A stretch of DNA of 64,000 bases from Galeruca laticollis (taxonomy: Eukaryota; Arthropoda; Insecta; Coleoptera; Chrysomelidae): contig OY998176.1 of the NCBI GenBank assembly GCA_963921935.1, positions 95,239,415 to 95,303,414 of the forward strand, read 5' to 3'. The translations under genes were made by a program, and so were the position numbers. The notes beneath the pieces are model-generated. The model made no database searches. It was not told the DNA's origin and saw only the letters and a program-made list of their open reading frames with translations. Every line of letters begins with the position of its first letter. The first letter of the stretch is position 1. Below are positions 42,944 through 53,611 of this stretch, piece by piece.

Positions 42944-45011
42944 TGTACGTTTAAGTTTTTTAAATAATACAATTGCCCCGCCTGTAAACTTGGGGTTAAC
43001 AATATTTTTTCAAGATCCATCGTCTAACATTCAAACAATGGATCACTTTTAGCTTTGACTTTGTCGATTTTCTTATGATCTCTTGCCTCTTCCTCGCGAA
43101 TGAGGTGGAGGTTGAATTCTTCTTCACTTTTTTTCTTGTCTTCTGCTGACTTATTTTTATATTGAACACAAAAATCAAATTGGTCTTTTTTGGGACATGA
43201 TATCATAGTTAAACTCGTTTGTGAAAACTCTCTTATAGAAGCTAGCTTTCTCAGGTTCAGTATTAGGTACCTTGCAGTATTCTACGTAATCTAGGTAAAG
43301 GCGTGTCTCACTCAATCCTGATGGTAAATATTGTCTCGTAGTGCTACTCTGATATTAGTGAGAATCAACCACAGGCAGGGATTTGATGCGATTCCTAATT
43401 ATGTTTCTAACTTCTTCTGATTTTTTGTTGGGAGGCTCTTTTTATCTCTATGATCTATATCCGTGACCCCTGTAGGAGGAATTTTTCAATTGCTGTTCAA
43501 ATTTTCGTTTCTGAGATGTCATAGGTCCCCAAAAAGAATCTTTTACAGACTTGATGCTCCTCCCCATCACAAGTCATCGTGAGTATTAAGGTTAGCTTGC
43601 GTCTGTTAGTATCTCCCATGTACCTCCTTTTTACATGAACACATTTCACTCTTTTGCCAATGAATAACCATCTAGATCTGTCACTATCCAGTGTAAGGTA
43701 ATCAATCAGCATTTGTTTCCGCTGCTTCATTGAAATTTTGCTGTACACTTGTAGTAGCATTTGCAGTTAATTTCTTTAACTGACATTGGATGAAGTTCTT
43801 TTCCAGATCTGATTTTGTACTCACTACCAGCCAGGCTCAAATATTTTTGAATATTCCTCTTCGACTTCTCCGGATTTCGTATGCGTTTCCTACTTATTGA
43901 TCCTTCTTATGGAATATCTGCGTCAATAATATCATCAGCATCTGTAAAAAAGTATAGATTATTTCAAAGAACCAAAATGTATAATAATCGGTATATTTAT
44001 GAACGATTTAAAAATTTTAGTTCAATAACATCTCAATAGAAATCGATGTTCTATAAAATATCCTGAGAAGTTGGAGCTGGAATCACATCAAGAAACTCTG
44101 GTTGATGGGATTGCTCTTGGACTCTTGGATATTTGGCTCGGGCATTGAATGTTCATCCTGTATGTAATTATTATCAGCGACTACCCCTCTAAAAGAGATA
44201 TATTAATGATATTATAGTTTTCTGAAAACTCAAAGTATACATTTTGACTGCTTTATAAATGTCATAGTCAGCTTCGATTACGAATCAACTGTAAAATATA
44301 TTACCTTCAGTTCTCATGAGTGAGTGAGATTAACATTATGAAGTTTCGTGTATATCCATCTCCAACCTTGAATTTCCATCTATTACAGTATTCTCATCAG
44401 TACCTGAAAAAAATTAATATGCATATTAATATCACAATGTAGTCGCTTAATTTAGGCTTGATATTTATTGCAATAATATTGATATAGTCAGTATTAATGT
44501 TCAGAAATATATAAGCACCTTCAAAATCAGCGTTTTCGTATTCTCCATTGAACTAGGCAAGATCTTCTATATTCATCTCAATCTCTGAATATCTATATTT
44601 TATGTTAACGTCATCAGCCCCTGTAGAATAGTTGGGAGTTAACAAAACAAACTTTCCAAGTTCCACAAATTGTTTCCCTCCTCTCCCAAAATATTTAACT
44701 AGTTCCATCTATATTTTATTTTGTACCCTGTTATGACAAATATTACATTATTATGGGTTTTTTATAAAACTGTTCGCTTACCTTTCAGGTTAGGTCCATT
44801 TAAAGCGTTCAAAATCGTTGCAACTATTCATTTTCCACCTACACCACTCATTATTGTAATTTTCATTAGTTGAATCACTATAATCCACAAAGAAAGGACA
44901 CTTTAACAGTTGAAAGTAACCACTATCTGATTGAAAAAAAAACTCACAAATAATACATACTCCTTCGTTGTTTGCCGCGCAAATTATGAGAGATCTAATA
45001 CCGCAACACAT
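42944..45011 (-). pseudogene. N-terminal half of the interrupted insect-expanded mobile-type protein, multi-exon
   Basis: The best-preserved exon begins after CTTTTTTACAG (about 43945). It reads RKRIRNPEKSKRNIQKYL, AGSEYKIRSGKELHPMSVKE and INCKCYYKCTAKISMKQRKQ, then an open frame 43497-43760 ending VCKRFFLGTYDISETKI. Next come PPNKKSEEVRNIIRNRIKSL, SSTTRQYLPSGLSETRLYLD and FYKRVFTNEFNYD, then PKKDQFDFCVQYKNKSAEDK (43024-43206), and MDLEKILLTPSLQAGQLYYL up to the PLE at 42944. Upstream small exon-like pieces (about 44160, 44390, 44600) are acidic. A short first exon MCCGIRSLIICAANNEG followed by GTATGT may lie at 44960-45011. Several stops and shifts. I recognise the family as multicopy in insects but cannot assign a function. 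Confidence 0.65.
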
Positions 45012-45056
45012 ACGTCTTTTGACTCCTAAGGTAAATAAACTAACAGCTAGAAATTA

Positions 45057-46197
45057 AATTGACTGTCTCGATCCTTACTTCGTGGAATATGCTCATATTA
45101 GTGTTTTTAAATGAAACTCAAGGTCTCTAGTTAATTCACAATATAATACAAGTTATTGAAAATTCTAAAAAATTGACAATTGTTTCGATAAATCAATATC
45201 ATCGTCAGAATGACAGAAGTTACATTTCATTTTATGCCTACCTGATGTTTAGTAGTTATTTTTGGCTAGACCAGGAAGTAACCTCACTTGTGATTGGCTT
45301 ATCATATGTTTATAGAAAAAAGAAGAAGATGTAATAAATTAAAACTTATAAAACCATCACATATGCAGGAAATATTTCTAATAATATTTCAAAGATAATA
45401 TCCTCAGCAACGAATACAACAATTTCTTTTAAAACAGAAAGTAACGTTAGTACAAAATTGTTAAATGTAAAAACAAAAATACCACTATTAAAGAAGTCAG
45501 GTATATATAAACTCAAATGTCCAGAATGTAATGCTGTCTATTTGGGTCAGACCCTTAGGAATTTTTAAATACGATACAGTGAGCACTTACTAGCATACAG
45601 ATTAAAACAACCAGATAAATCTTACTACGCAAAACATCTACTTGACACCAATCATTCATTGACACCTAACACAGAACTACAAGTACTGCATATTTGTGAA
45701 AAGAAACAAGAACTGGATTTCTTCGAAGAACTGGAAATTGAGAATTTGAGAAACTCACAATATGAAGTAGTCAATGAACAGTTGAATCCAGGGATTTCTC
45801 CACTAATAAACTGTCTTCTTAAGTGATAATTGTAAAGATCAGCAGATATAGTTTTCCTGGTTTTCTATATCATTGCACAGGTATACTGATCTTAATTGGA
45901 AAAATGATATCCAGGATATCACCATAGGGCTAATAATATCTAAGCTTCAATATTTGTAATATCACATCTCCTTCTTTTTTCTATAACCATATATTAAGCC
46001 AATCACAAGTTAGGTTACTTCCTGGTCTAGCCAAAAATAACTACTAAACATCAGGTAGACATAAAATGAAATGTAACTTCTGTCATTCTGACGATGATAT
46101 TGATTTATCGAAACAATTGTCAATTTTTTAGAATTTTCAATAACTTGTATTATATTGTGGAATTAACTAGGGACCTCGAGTTTCATTTAAAAACACT
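45057..46197 (+). mobile_element. Penelope-like retroelement, copy F
   Basis: The left end AATTGACTGTCTCGATCC carries the one-sided extension; the arm GTTTTTAAATGAAACTC follows, and the right arm ends CATTTAAAAACACT at 46197. A perfect 12-bp target duplication AGCTAGAAATTA is at 45045-45056 and 46198-46209. The interior is shorter than copy E: the left arm switches to sense coding sequence near 45340. Confidence 0.93.
45480..45826 (+). pseudogene. GIY-YIG endonuclease domain of PLE copy F
   Basis: Reads GIYKLKCPECNAVYLGQTLR with the GIY and YLG signature residues intact (unlike copy E), then IRYSEHLLAYRLKQPDKSYY, AKHLLDTNHSLTPNTELQ, CEKKQELDFFEELEI and VNEQLNPGISPLINCLLK, stopping at TGA 45824-45826. 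A TAA after TLRNF (about 45564) and a small deletion after EELEIE break it. No RT sequence precedes it in this copy. Confidence 0.88.
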
Positions 46198-46209
46198 AGC
46201 TAGAAATTA

Positions 46210-49200
46210 CTTTGGATGTCAACAGAGTAATGCGGGATGCAGCTATTGACTATTTTATGATATGTGTCATAAGTCCATTGGACATTAACGATAACTTCAG
46301 AAGGTAATTTATTTTGGGTTACTCCTATTAATCAAAGAATTTTTTGTTGAAAGTTGAATTCTTTTGTATACATATCTCATTTTCACGAAATTTGTGGATT
46401 ACGCCTATTGATTTCCAAGACGACGATATATTCCCTCTTAATATATTTGTTGATCAAAACAGTCACTGATCATTTTGTTAATATCTTAACTAGCGTTGTA
46501 TAAAAAAAATTCATGTAGATTGATTCTGAAGCTTAGCTATGAACATTTTTTTCTGTAATTACAATCAATACTTATCTGAGCGAGTTATAAAAAAAATCCG
46601 AATCCACACTGCATGCGGATGTGTTTTACCATACAGCGGGGTCTAAAATTTTATTGTTATGGCCTCATACAGTTTCAGAATACGTTGAAAAATCAAACGA
46701 TTCCACTCGACTTTAGTGAACTTTATTGCTAAATGCATTGCTCTACCGTTTAATGTTTAACAGAACGTAATAACTTCAGCGATTTAGGCAATTCCAGAAC
46801 ATTTCAATTTTTATTTCTGCTCAACAAACTATTTTTTGTAAAAAATTGAAATAGTGCAATACGTGCTTTTTATTTTTCAATAAGGTAGCAATGGAGGCAT
46901 TTTAAACAATTCACAACAGCAGATAACGCTTAAGTTGATGTAGAAATACTGATTAAGCTAAAACTGACAAGTATAATCATTATCTTTTGCACGTGACATC
47001 AACTCTCATTAGAAATTAGTCACCTCTTCATAATAGCAAGAAAGCTGCAACAAGATCTAACACAGATAAATATTCACAAATTGTCGATCTTATTGATAAT
47101 TATGAAGTTCATACTAAATGAGAATATATCTCTGAATTCATTTGAAGGAAACAACTTTTTGTACTATTGTGCAAATTTTAGTGAATTTAATGTGCACAGC
47201 GCTTTCGGAGAAACGCGGTCACTACTAAGATTTTTAATTGTAAAAATGTATGATTATGTATAAAAGTTGTAAACAGGATGTCTCCACGTGTTTGTTGATT
47301 AAAATAAAAATTATATATCCAATAATGTGGGAAACGTCTTGTCAGCAATTTTACAATAATTTCATATGAGTTCAACAAGATGTCTCCATATGACTCGCGT
47401 TTGCTGTAACTTACCTTAGCGGATTCAAAGAAGATGTCTTTGAGTTCCCTTAGGCCGGGTTAATGTTCGAGTCTGATGCCACGAACAAGGGCGACATCTT
47501 GTTTTCCATTCTATTTAACTGCATATTCGTAATCAGCGTCTCAAAAAATATATATTTTCATTGATAAATAATAATTCTACAATAAATTGTAGACCCTTTC
47601 TGGAAAATATCCGGAAAAATCAGTTTTTCCTATCTAAAAAATGCGTTGTCTATCGACCTGTGGACTATCAACTAATTAACTCCTAATAAACACCATTTTT
47701 CGTCAACGTTTACTGCACTAATAGTAGACCAATTATTCCTTGAATCCCTATTTCAAAATTAGACTATCGCTTTTTTTCGCTAAGTTCGATATCTTCATTT
47801 GGAATTTGTAGGTATAGCGTATCAGGTTTCAGAGTTTGTGAACTGTGAACCTCCCACACTTTGAATCCTTATTCCAGTTTTTCGACCATATATCAGTAGA
47901 AAAACGTCTGCCTCCAAGTTTACCTCGACGTAACTGGATTAGCGTAGTTTTAAGATAAAATAGAGTGATATTGAATTATGTTATACATATATCGAAGAGA
48001 AAGATTGATACTTAACAGTGTTACTAAGAAGGGAACACAAATAAAATTGTTTGTTGCATAGTTAAACTTTGAAGTAACCGAAAAGCTATTTCCTCAATAC
48101 ATAACCTCAATCGTATACATATCTCAAATGCCGATATGATGCGCTAATTCTAATCAATCCTACCCAAGAAATTACTTCGGAATAACCATCCACTTCCCAA
48201 GAACAAGACTATGTTGTCGTAGTTTTATAATAAATAATAACGTCACTCAATGATTATCCTCCATGAATAACATAATCTTTAATCACTAATTACTCTTTGT
48301 ATCATGCGAGGAAATGTAATTAACTTGGAATTTTATTGTGGGATTGGTATCTACTAAAGATTATTGAATACTCCATTTATCGTCTATTACTTTCTTAAAA
48401 ACTGAGATTCTTAGAGGAATCGTTGCTTTTCTGGAACGATTACAAAAAAACTATTAGTAATAAAATCCTCCCAAGGTATTCAGTGAATCGATATCTAATC
48501 AGCCTAAGTGAAAATTCGGAAACTCTTCATTGAAAAAGATGGCATCTATCAAACGAACCTAATCATTACGCTTTGATAATATCTGTTTTTGTTGTCACAC
48601 ATTTATTGGAACTCAATATGAGAACAAGAAATTCTCTTTGTTAGCAGCTGTAATCAATAAAAATGTTTTTCATTATATTTCCAATTATATTTTATTCGAT
48701 GGTGTTTGACTAACTATGTAAACAATGGATTCGATGTTTTTTTAATATGATTCAATATTTACAACAGTGAGAGAAAATTGTTTGTTCGACTCTATACAAT
48801 TGAATCAATTCAAAGATGATATAGTTCTAATTCACAAATCAGTTGTTTTTCAATTATCAATTTTTTTATACAGGTGAAAGATGAGAGTAGGAATCATGCA
48901 GAAATGATTTCCAGCAATGTTTGTCACTGATTACAAAAACAAAAGTAATGTCTACAGCCTTATCTGAAGAACATCTGCAAAACTGCAACTTTTATAAAAT
49001 ATATATACTGTCTGTAAACAATTTGAATCACTCTTTGTTAACTCTTTGCTACACTCTTTGTTAATTTTATTACTCTGTTATACGCTTTGTACAGTTCGAA
49101 ATAAACTTGAAATTATTTTTGACTTTTTAAAAGATATTTTCCGAAAAGAAAATGAAAGTGTAGAGTATCATCATCATTTGAAACATTCATAAAACGAAAT

Positions 49201-49341
49201 CACAGGGATGAAATATCCTTTCGAGATTATCTTTTATTAAGTAGGGTTTTAACAGAATCGAAATAGATTTTTTGTAAAATTTGTAAATATCCATATTTGT
49301 GAAAATTAAATTATTATTTGAGATATGTTTTTTGATCTTTG
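46210..49341. other. Featureless AT-rich DNA
   Basis: About 3.1 kb in which I recognise no gene, RNA or repeat. Frames of 60-63 codons at 47081-47378 look like chance. Confidence 0.4.
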
Positions 49342-49832
49342 TGTAACGTTGTAATTATCGGTTTATTTATGATTTTAAAGAAAATATTGTAATGTTTTTC
49401 TCATTTATTAAAACGTTTTAATTACGTATGGGATAAAGTCATACACACGGTAGGTTCACTTACTTAATTTATTTATTCTCTACACTATTCACTAATTATA
49501 TACACATTATATTCACTTAAACTAATTTATATTCACTTATTCACTGTTTATCTCACGATGTCAATTTATAAACTAAACTAACTCTCCCTGGTCGGCCCTT
49601 TATATATTAGTGCCTTTTTTACTAGATAATTCTAGATTGCGGCTTATACAAGAACAATTGGCTCTCTGGAATTTCCTAGATAAGACTGGTCACAAAAACA
49701 ATGTCTAGATAAGATATTCACAATCGTAAACAGTTCTAAGAAGTCCCTACGCATACGCCATAATTTTAACTTCAATACATGGCTTAGACAGAGTCGGATT
49801 CAGGGTCTACACTAGTGTGCCATTTCGTAACA
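49342..49832 (-). repeat. 3' LTR of the Gypsy element
   Basis: 491 bp, TG...CA on the minus strand, TATA-like TATATAAAG at about 49598-49608, several AATAAA motifs on the minus strand around 49440-49470 and 49370. Confidence 0.85.
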
Positions 49833-50443
49833 TTACCCCATCCTTGAATGGAAGTTCCTCCTGGAACTTTTGTGTAGGCGGAACTCGATGTTTGAGTCGG
49901 CAACTGACCCCATTTCTACACTTACCGATCTTATGGAAATAACAGGGCACCGTCTTCATCGGATACTGATAACGGGGGTTGTAGCTGCAAATTAATATCT
50001 GGACACCGGTATCTTGGAAGATAACCTCTACCATGTTCCTGATGACTCGCCAATCCAACTGGTTACTTCATTTACTTCACGCTGGATTCTAACACATGGT
50101 CTCGGAGGTTTCGAAGTGCTTCCCACACATCGCGGTCGGTAGATCGATTTTGAAATTAATTTTTTGTTACCACGTAGGAGACGTACCGTGAATTATGTTT
50201 CAGTTTCAGTGTCTTGCCAGGGGCTGGAATCTGGTCTTCAAGTTTTTCTAATTGCCCGAACTTTTTTCGAAAGACGGATGCCAACCCTCCTGCGTTCTTG
50301 ATACGGGCGTGGATGTTGTATGCCAGTAAATAATCTTCCAGGAGAGAGAACAAATCTTGTCGTTGTTCTGAAGTGACTCCAAATCTAGCTTTCCCGGTAC
50401 AGCCATACGCGCCCATAAATTTATCTAAGGTAGGGTCAGACAC
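49833..50443 (-). pseudogene. Post-integrase region of Gypsy pol with a CCCH zinc finger
   Basis: Follows the integrase C-terminus without a gap. The frame 50156-50443 (open, from about SDPTLDKFMGAYGCTGKARF to LKHNSRYVSYVVTKN) shows no domain that I know. After shifts near 50060-50160 (TDRDVWEALRNLRDHVLE; SWIGESSGTW) the frame 49807-50058 contains IFQDTGVQILICSYNPRYQ and the finger CYFHKIGKCRNGVSCRLKH at about 49888-49948. Its spacing C-x7-C-x5-C-x3-H is that of a canonical CCCH RNA-binding zinc finger. It then runs into the LTR. Not a usual Gypsy domain; no envelope features are visible. Confidence 0.6.
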
Positions 50444-50469
50444 ATCTCGAATATGGTTTACTCCTTTCT

Positions 50470-51800
50470 ATAGGTAATGGTCTCCTTCGAATGGCGCTAG
50501 TCGGTTTTTGTGAACTACTTTTGGTTTTCCGTTGGGGATCTTACTCATGCTATATATATAACATAATTCTTTTCATGATTAAGTATGGACATTCCCAGGA
50601 TTTTCATAGTTTTGGAGAAAATCCTTCTCTCCTCGTCGGGTTGTGTAACCATACTCTGTCCCCTTCTTTAAAACCGCCTACTGTGACCTGCGTGTCGTAC
50701 CGACTTTCCATTATGTCGCTGGCAACTTGAAGATTTGTTCGAACTAATTCATGAATATCGTCCAGCCTTCTTCTCAATTCAATCACGTAGTCTTCTCCTG
50801 CTAGATCTTCTCCAGGCCGACAGCCAAATTCCAGGTCACAAGGAAGCCTCATTTCACGTCCAAACAGGATTTTCGCAGGTGGTTCATCCGTGGACTTATT
50901 AACGGCAGATCTATAAGCCAATGCGAATAGGGAAATATACTGGTTCCAATCTCTCTGATGATTGGAAACCACTTCAGACAGGTATTTTCCAATAGTCCTG
51001 TTCATTCTCGCGACCATTCCATCTGACTGTGGATGTAATGCTGTTGTCCTGGTCTTCTACATTCTCAGCTTGTCGCAAATCTCTTGGAATAGATGGCTTT
51101 CGAAATTTCTTCCTTGGTCACTGTGGACTTCCAAGGGCACTCTATATCGGCTGATAAATTCTTTCACCAACACATCCGCGACAGTGGTGGGCTCTCGATT
51201 CTGGATCTCGTAAATTTCCACCCACTTTGTGAAATAATCCATTACAACCAGGATGTATTTACCACCATTTTTTGTCGTCGGAAATGGTCCAGCGATGTCT
51301 AGAGCAATCCGTTCGAAATGGCTTCCAACTTTATACTGTTCCATAGGTGCCTTTCTCTTGCGATTCGGTCCATTACTCGTAGCACAAGTCGTAGATTTCT
51401 TGCACCAGTCCTTCACATCGTCGGAGCTGTTCATCCAATGAAACCTTTCACGGACTCGCTGAAGGGTTTTCGTAACTCCCAGATGACCTCTCGATGGACT
51501 GTCGTGTAACTTCTTCAATACATCAGCTACTCTCGTTCTAGGGATAACTAGCTGTCCTCTTATTTTGGAACCATCATCGTTTTCAAGGACTCTTTTCAAC
51601 AGCCCTTCTTACAGGACAAGAGAGTCCCACTGAGCCCAATACGCCTTGAGTTTCGGTGAAAATCTTTACACTTCTTGACAGGTAGGTCGCCGATTTTTCT
51701 CCTTCCAGTGCCAAATCTTTTTTAGGCAAGGATTATTCGGGTCCTAGTGGGTGCCCACTAGGCAAAGAGTTGGCTTTTCGGTGATTCACATCAGCTCGAT
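50470..51800 (-). pseudogene. Gypsy RNase H tail and integrase
   Basis: Begins at the deletion junction with EHRADVNHRKANSLP (end of RNase H). Integrase from 51599: HDSPSRGHLGVTKTLQRVRE with the HHCC histidines and CKKSTTCATSNG cysteines partly altered. The core follows: LDIAGPFPTTKNGGKYILVV (first Asp), VHSDQGRNFES (second Asp), then TAG at 51057-51059 after CDKLRM. It resumes TTALHPQSDGMVARMNRTIG with the Glu position of the DDE triad changed to Ala (ARMN instead of ERMN), then WNQYISLFALAYRSAVNKST and GDRVWLHNPTRREGFSPKL. The C-terminal GPY-like block and NGKPKVVHKNRLAPFEGDHY are shifted. Inactive. Confidence 0.88.
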
Positions 51801-51807
51801 GTTCACC

Positions 51808-53134
51808 TCAGTCTGTTTTCCCCTGTGACTGGAGTTCTTGGGTTGTAGGAGTCTTGGGGCGCTTAGACGGACTGCGTACGTGCTCTAGCTCGCCACACTT
51901 CTGGCATTTGATTGTATTCGGCTTTTTGTCTACCATACATTTCAACAAGTTGACGATCTGGTCAAATCTGTCATCGTCACTTTCTTCCTGTATTGTCCTA
52001 CCTTGATTGCATCCGGAAGCTACCGTGGCTGCTTCATATTTAGGAGCAGCAGTCAATGCGTCGACTAATATTTTCGGATGGGCTAAACGAAGCGTCCTCT
52101 GCATATCGGGATCACGTAAGCCATCAATAAAGGCCTGGATACCTAAACATTCCATTATGTTATCTTGTGCTAATGGACAAGCAAATCGAACTAGTCGGGC
52201 AATATCCAGTTCATACACTTGAAGGGTTTCGTCATGTTTTCGCCTTCGGTTCTTCAGCTGGAATCTGTACAAATGTTCTAAATGTTCGTGACCATATCGC
52301 ATGTCCAACCTCTTCTTCAGCTGCTCGAAGTCATCCGTTTGTTTGAGTGGTATCGTCTGTAGTACATCTAAGGCATCTCCCCGAAGCGCGATAGCTAAGT
52401 TCTCTCTATCGGACCAATTATTCACTCTAGCGGCCGCTTCAAACTGGTTCACATAATTGGTCCAAGACATTTTTCCATCGAACGTTGGGTCTTGACTCGG
52501 GTAAAACTGCCAATGTCTTCTAACTTAGGGTGTGTTTCTGTCTTGCAAGGTTTCGTTTTCTCGGTCTTCTTGTCTTCCGCTGGCGTGTCTTGAGTTCTTA
52601 TATCTGTCATCTTTTTTTCTAACTTTTTGATTTTCTCGTCTATCGTTGTCATCTTCTTCTCAATCTTCTCGTCCATCGTTGTAAAATCTTATTCTCAATC
52701 TTCTCGTCCATAGTTGTAATCTTATTCTCGATTTTCTCGTTCATCGTTGACAGTTTATTCTCAATTTTCTCGTCCATCGTTGACCGTTGACATCTTATTC
52801 TCGATTTCAAATTTTTTAAACGAAATTTCATTTTCAACATCAGCGGCAATATCGTTTTTCCATAATAAGATATCGGAAGATATACCGTTCTTCAAAGCAG
52901 GAATCTTGTTGTTAATATTAGCAGAATTGTCGTTCTTCATAGGAGAAATATCGTTTTTCACATTCGTTGACATTTTCTCTTCCATGGCAGAAATATCGCT
53001 CTTCGTAGCAGAAATATCGTTTTTCATAGCAGAAATCTTCTTGTCCATGTTCTCTCCATGGCAGAAATTTTAGCAGAAATTGACGAGATTAAGGTGGAAG
53101 CCTCTTCATTAAATAAAACTGTTTCTGGATCAAA
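51808..53134 (-). pseudogene. Gypsy gag with repetitive coiled-coil N-terminus
   Basis: From the right: FDPETVLFNEEASTLISSIS, then ISAMKNDISATKSDISAMEE and related helical repeats (52761-53048). Next are 11-residue repeats of the type MDEKIENKxTT (52600-52800), and KKLEKKMTDIRTQD. A frameshift near 52500 leads to YPSQDPTFDGKMSWTNYVNQ and the capsid-like gag: FEAAARVNNWSDRENLAIAL, LKKRLDMRYGHEHLEHLYRF and the QVYELDIARLVRFACP region. The single zinc knuckle CQKCGELEHV lacks its last Cys in this copy. It ends ELQSQGKTD at 51808. The repeats vary in number by 33-bp steps, so length polymorphism is likely. Confidence 0.85.
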
Positions 53135-53141
53135 GCCGTCA

Positions 53142-53375
53142 TTTATATATCAGTGCCTTTTTTACTAGATAATTCTAGATTGCGGCTTATACAAAAACAA
53201 TTGGCTCTCTGGTATTCTCTAGATAAGACTGGTCACAAAAACAATATCTAGATAAGATAGTCACAATCGTAAACTGTTCTAAGAAACCCCTGCGCACCCG
53301 CCATAATTTTAAATTTAATACATGGCTTAGACAGAGTCGGATTCAGGGCCTACACTAGTGTGCTATTTCGTAACA
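53142..53375 (-). repeat. Truncated 5' LTR of the Gypsy element
   Basis: 234 bp matching the U3 part of 49342-49832, from the outer TGTTACGAAATAGC to the TATATAAA region, then abruptly gag-coding sequence. About 10 percent divergence from the other LTR shows that the insertion is not recent. Confidence 0.85.
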
Positions 53376-53611
53376 ATATGTATGCGGTTAATTTGACAAA
53401 TGAAAACTATATTTAGAATGATATTTCAATGATGATTCACAAGTTTCACACTTAAAATATTGTTTTCCAAATTTGCCGTGAAAATAATATTAATTTTTTC
53501 TAAACATCCTATTATGTTAATGGTTAACTAATTTTACCTGTAATCATAAATTGCACAGCGGAACTTAACGTAGCTTATAAAATAATATTGTAAGTACTTA
53601 TTTCAGTATTA

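Larger units (their letters stand above)
49342..53375 (-). mobile_element. Gypsy retrotransposon with LTRs, internally deleted
   Basis: Full-length 3' LTR at 49342-49832 and a truncated 5' LTR at 53142-53375, in direct orientation (shared GATTGCGGCTTATACAA, CAATTGGCTCTCTGG, AAGACTGGTCACAAAAACAA, GACAGAGTCGGATTCAGGG). On the minus strand the LTR begins TGTTACGAAAT, has a TATATAAA box, AATAAA signals, and ends GTTACA. A purine run (AAGGATGGGG) lies just before the 3' LTR. Coding order on minus: gag with repeat-rich N-terminus, zinc knuckle, then a jump to the last residues of RNase H, integrase, and an extra C-terminal region with a CCCH finger. Protease and RT are absent. The 5' LTR lost its R-U5 part together with the PBS. 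Confidence 0.9.
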
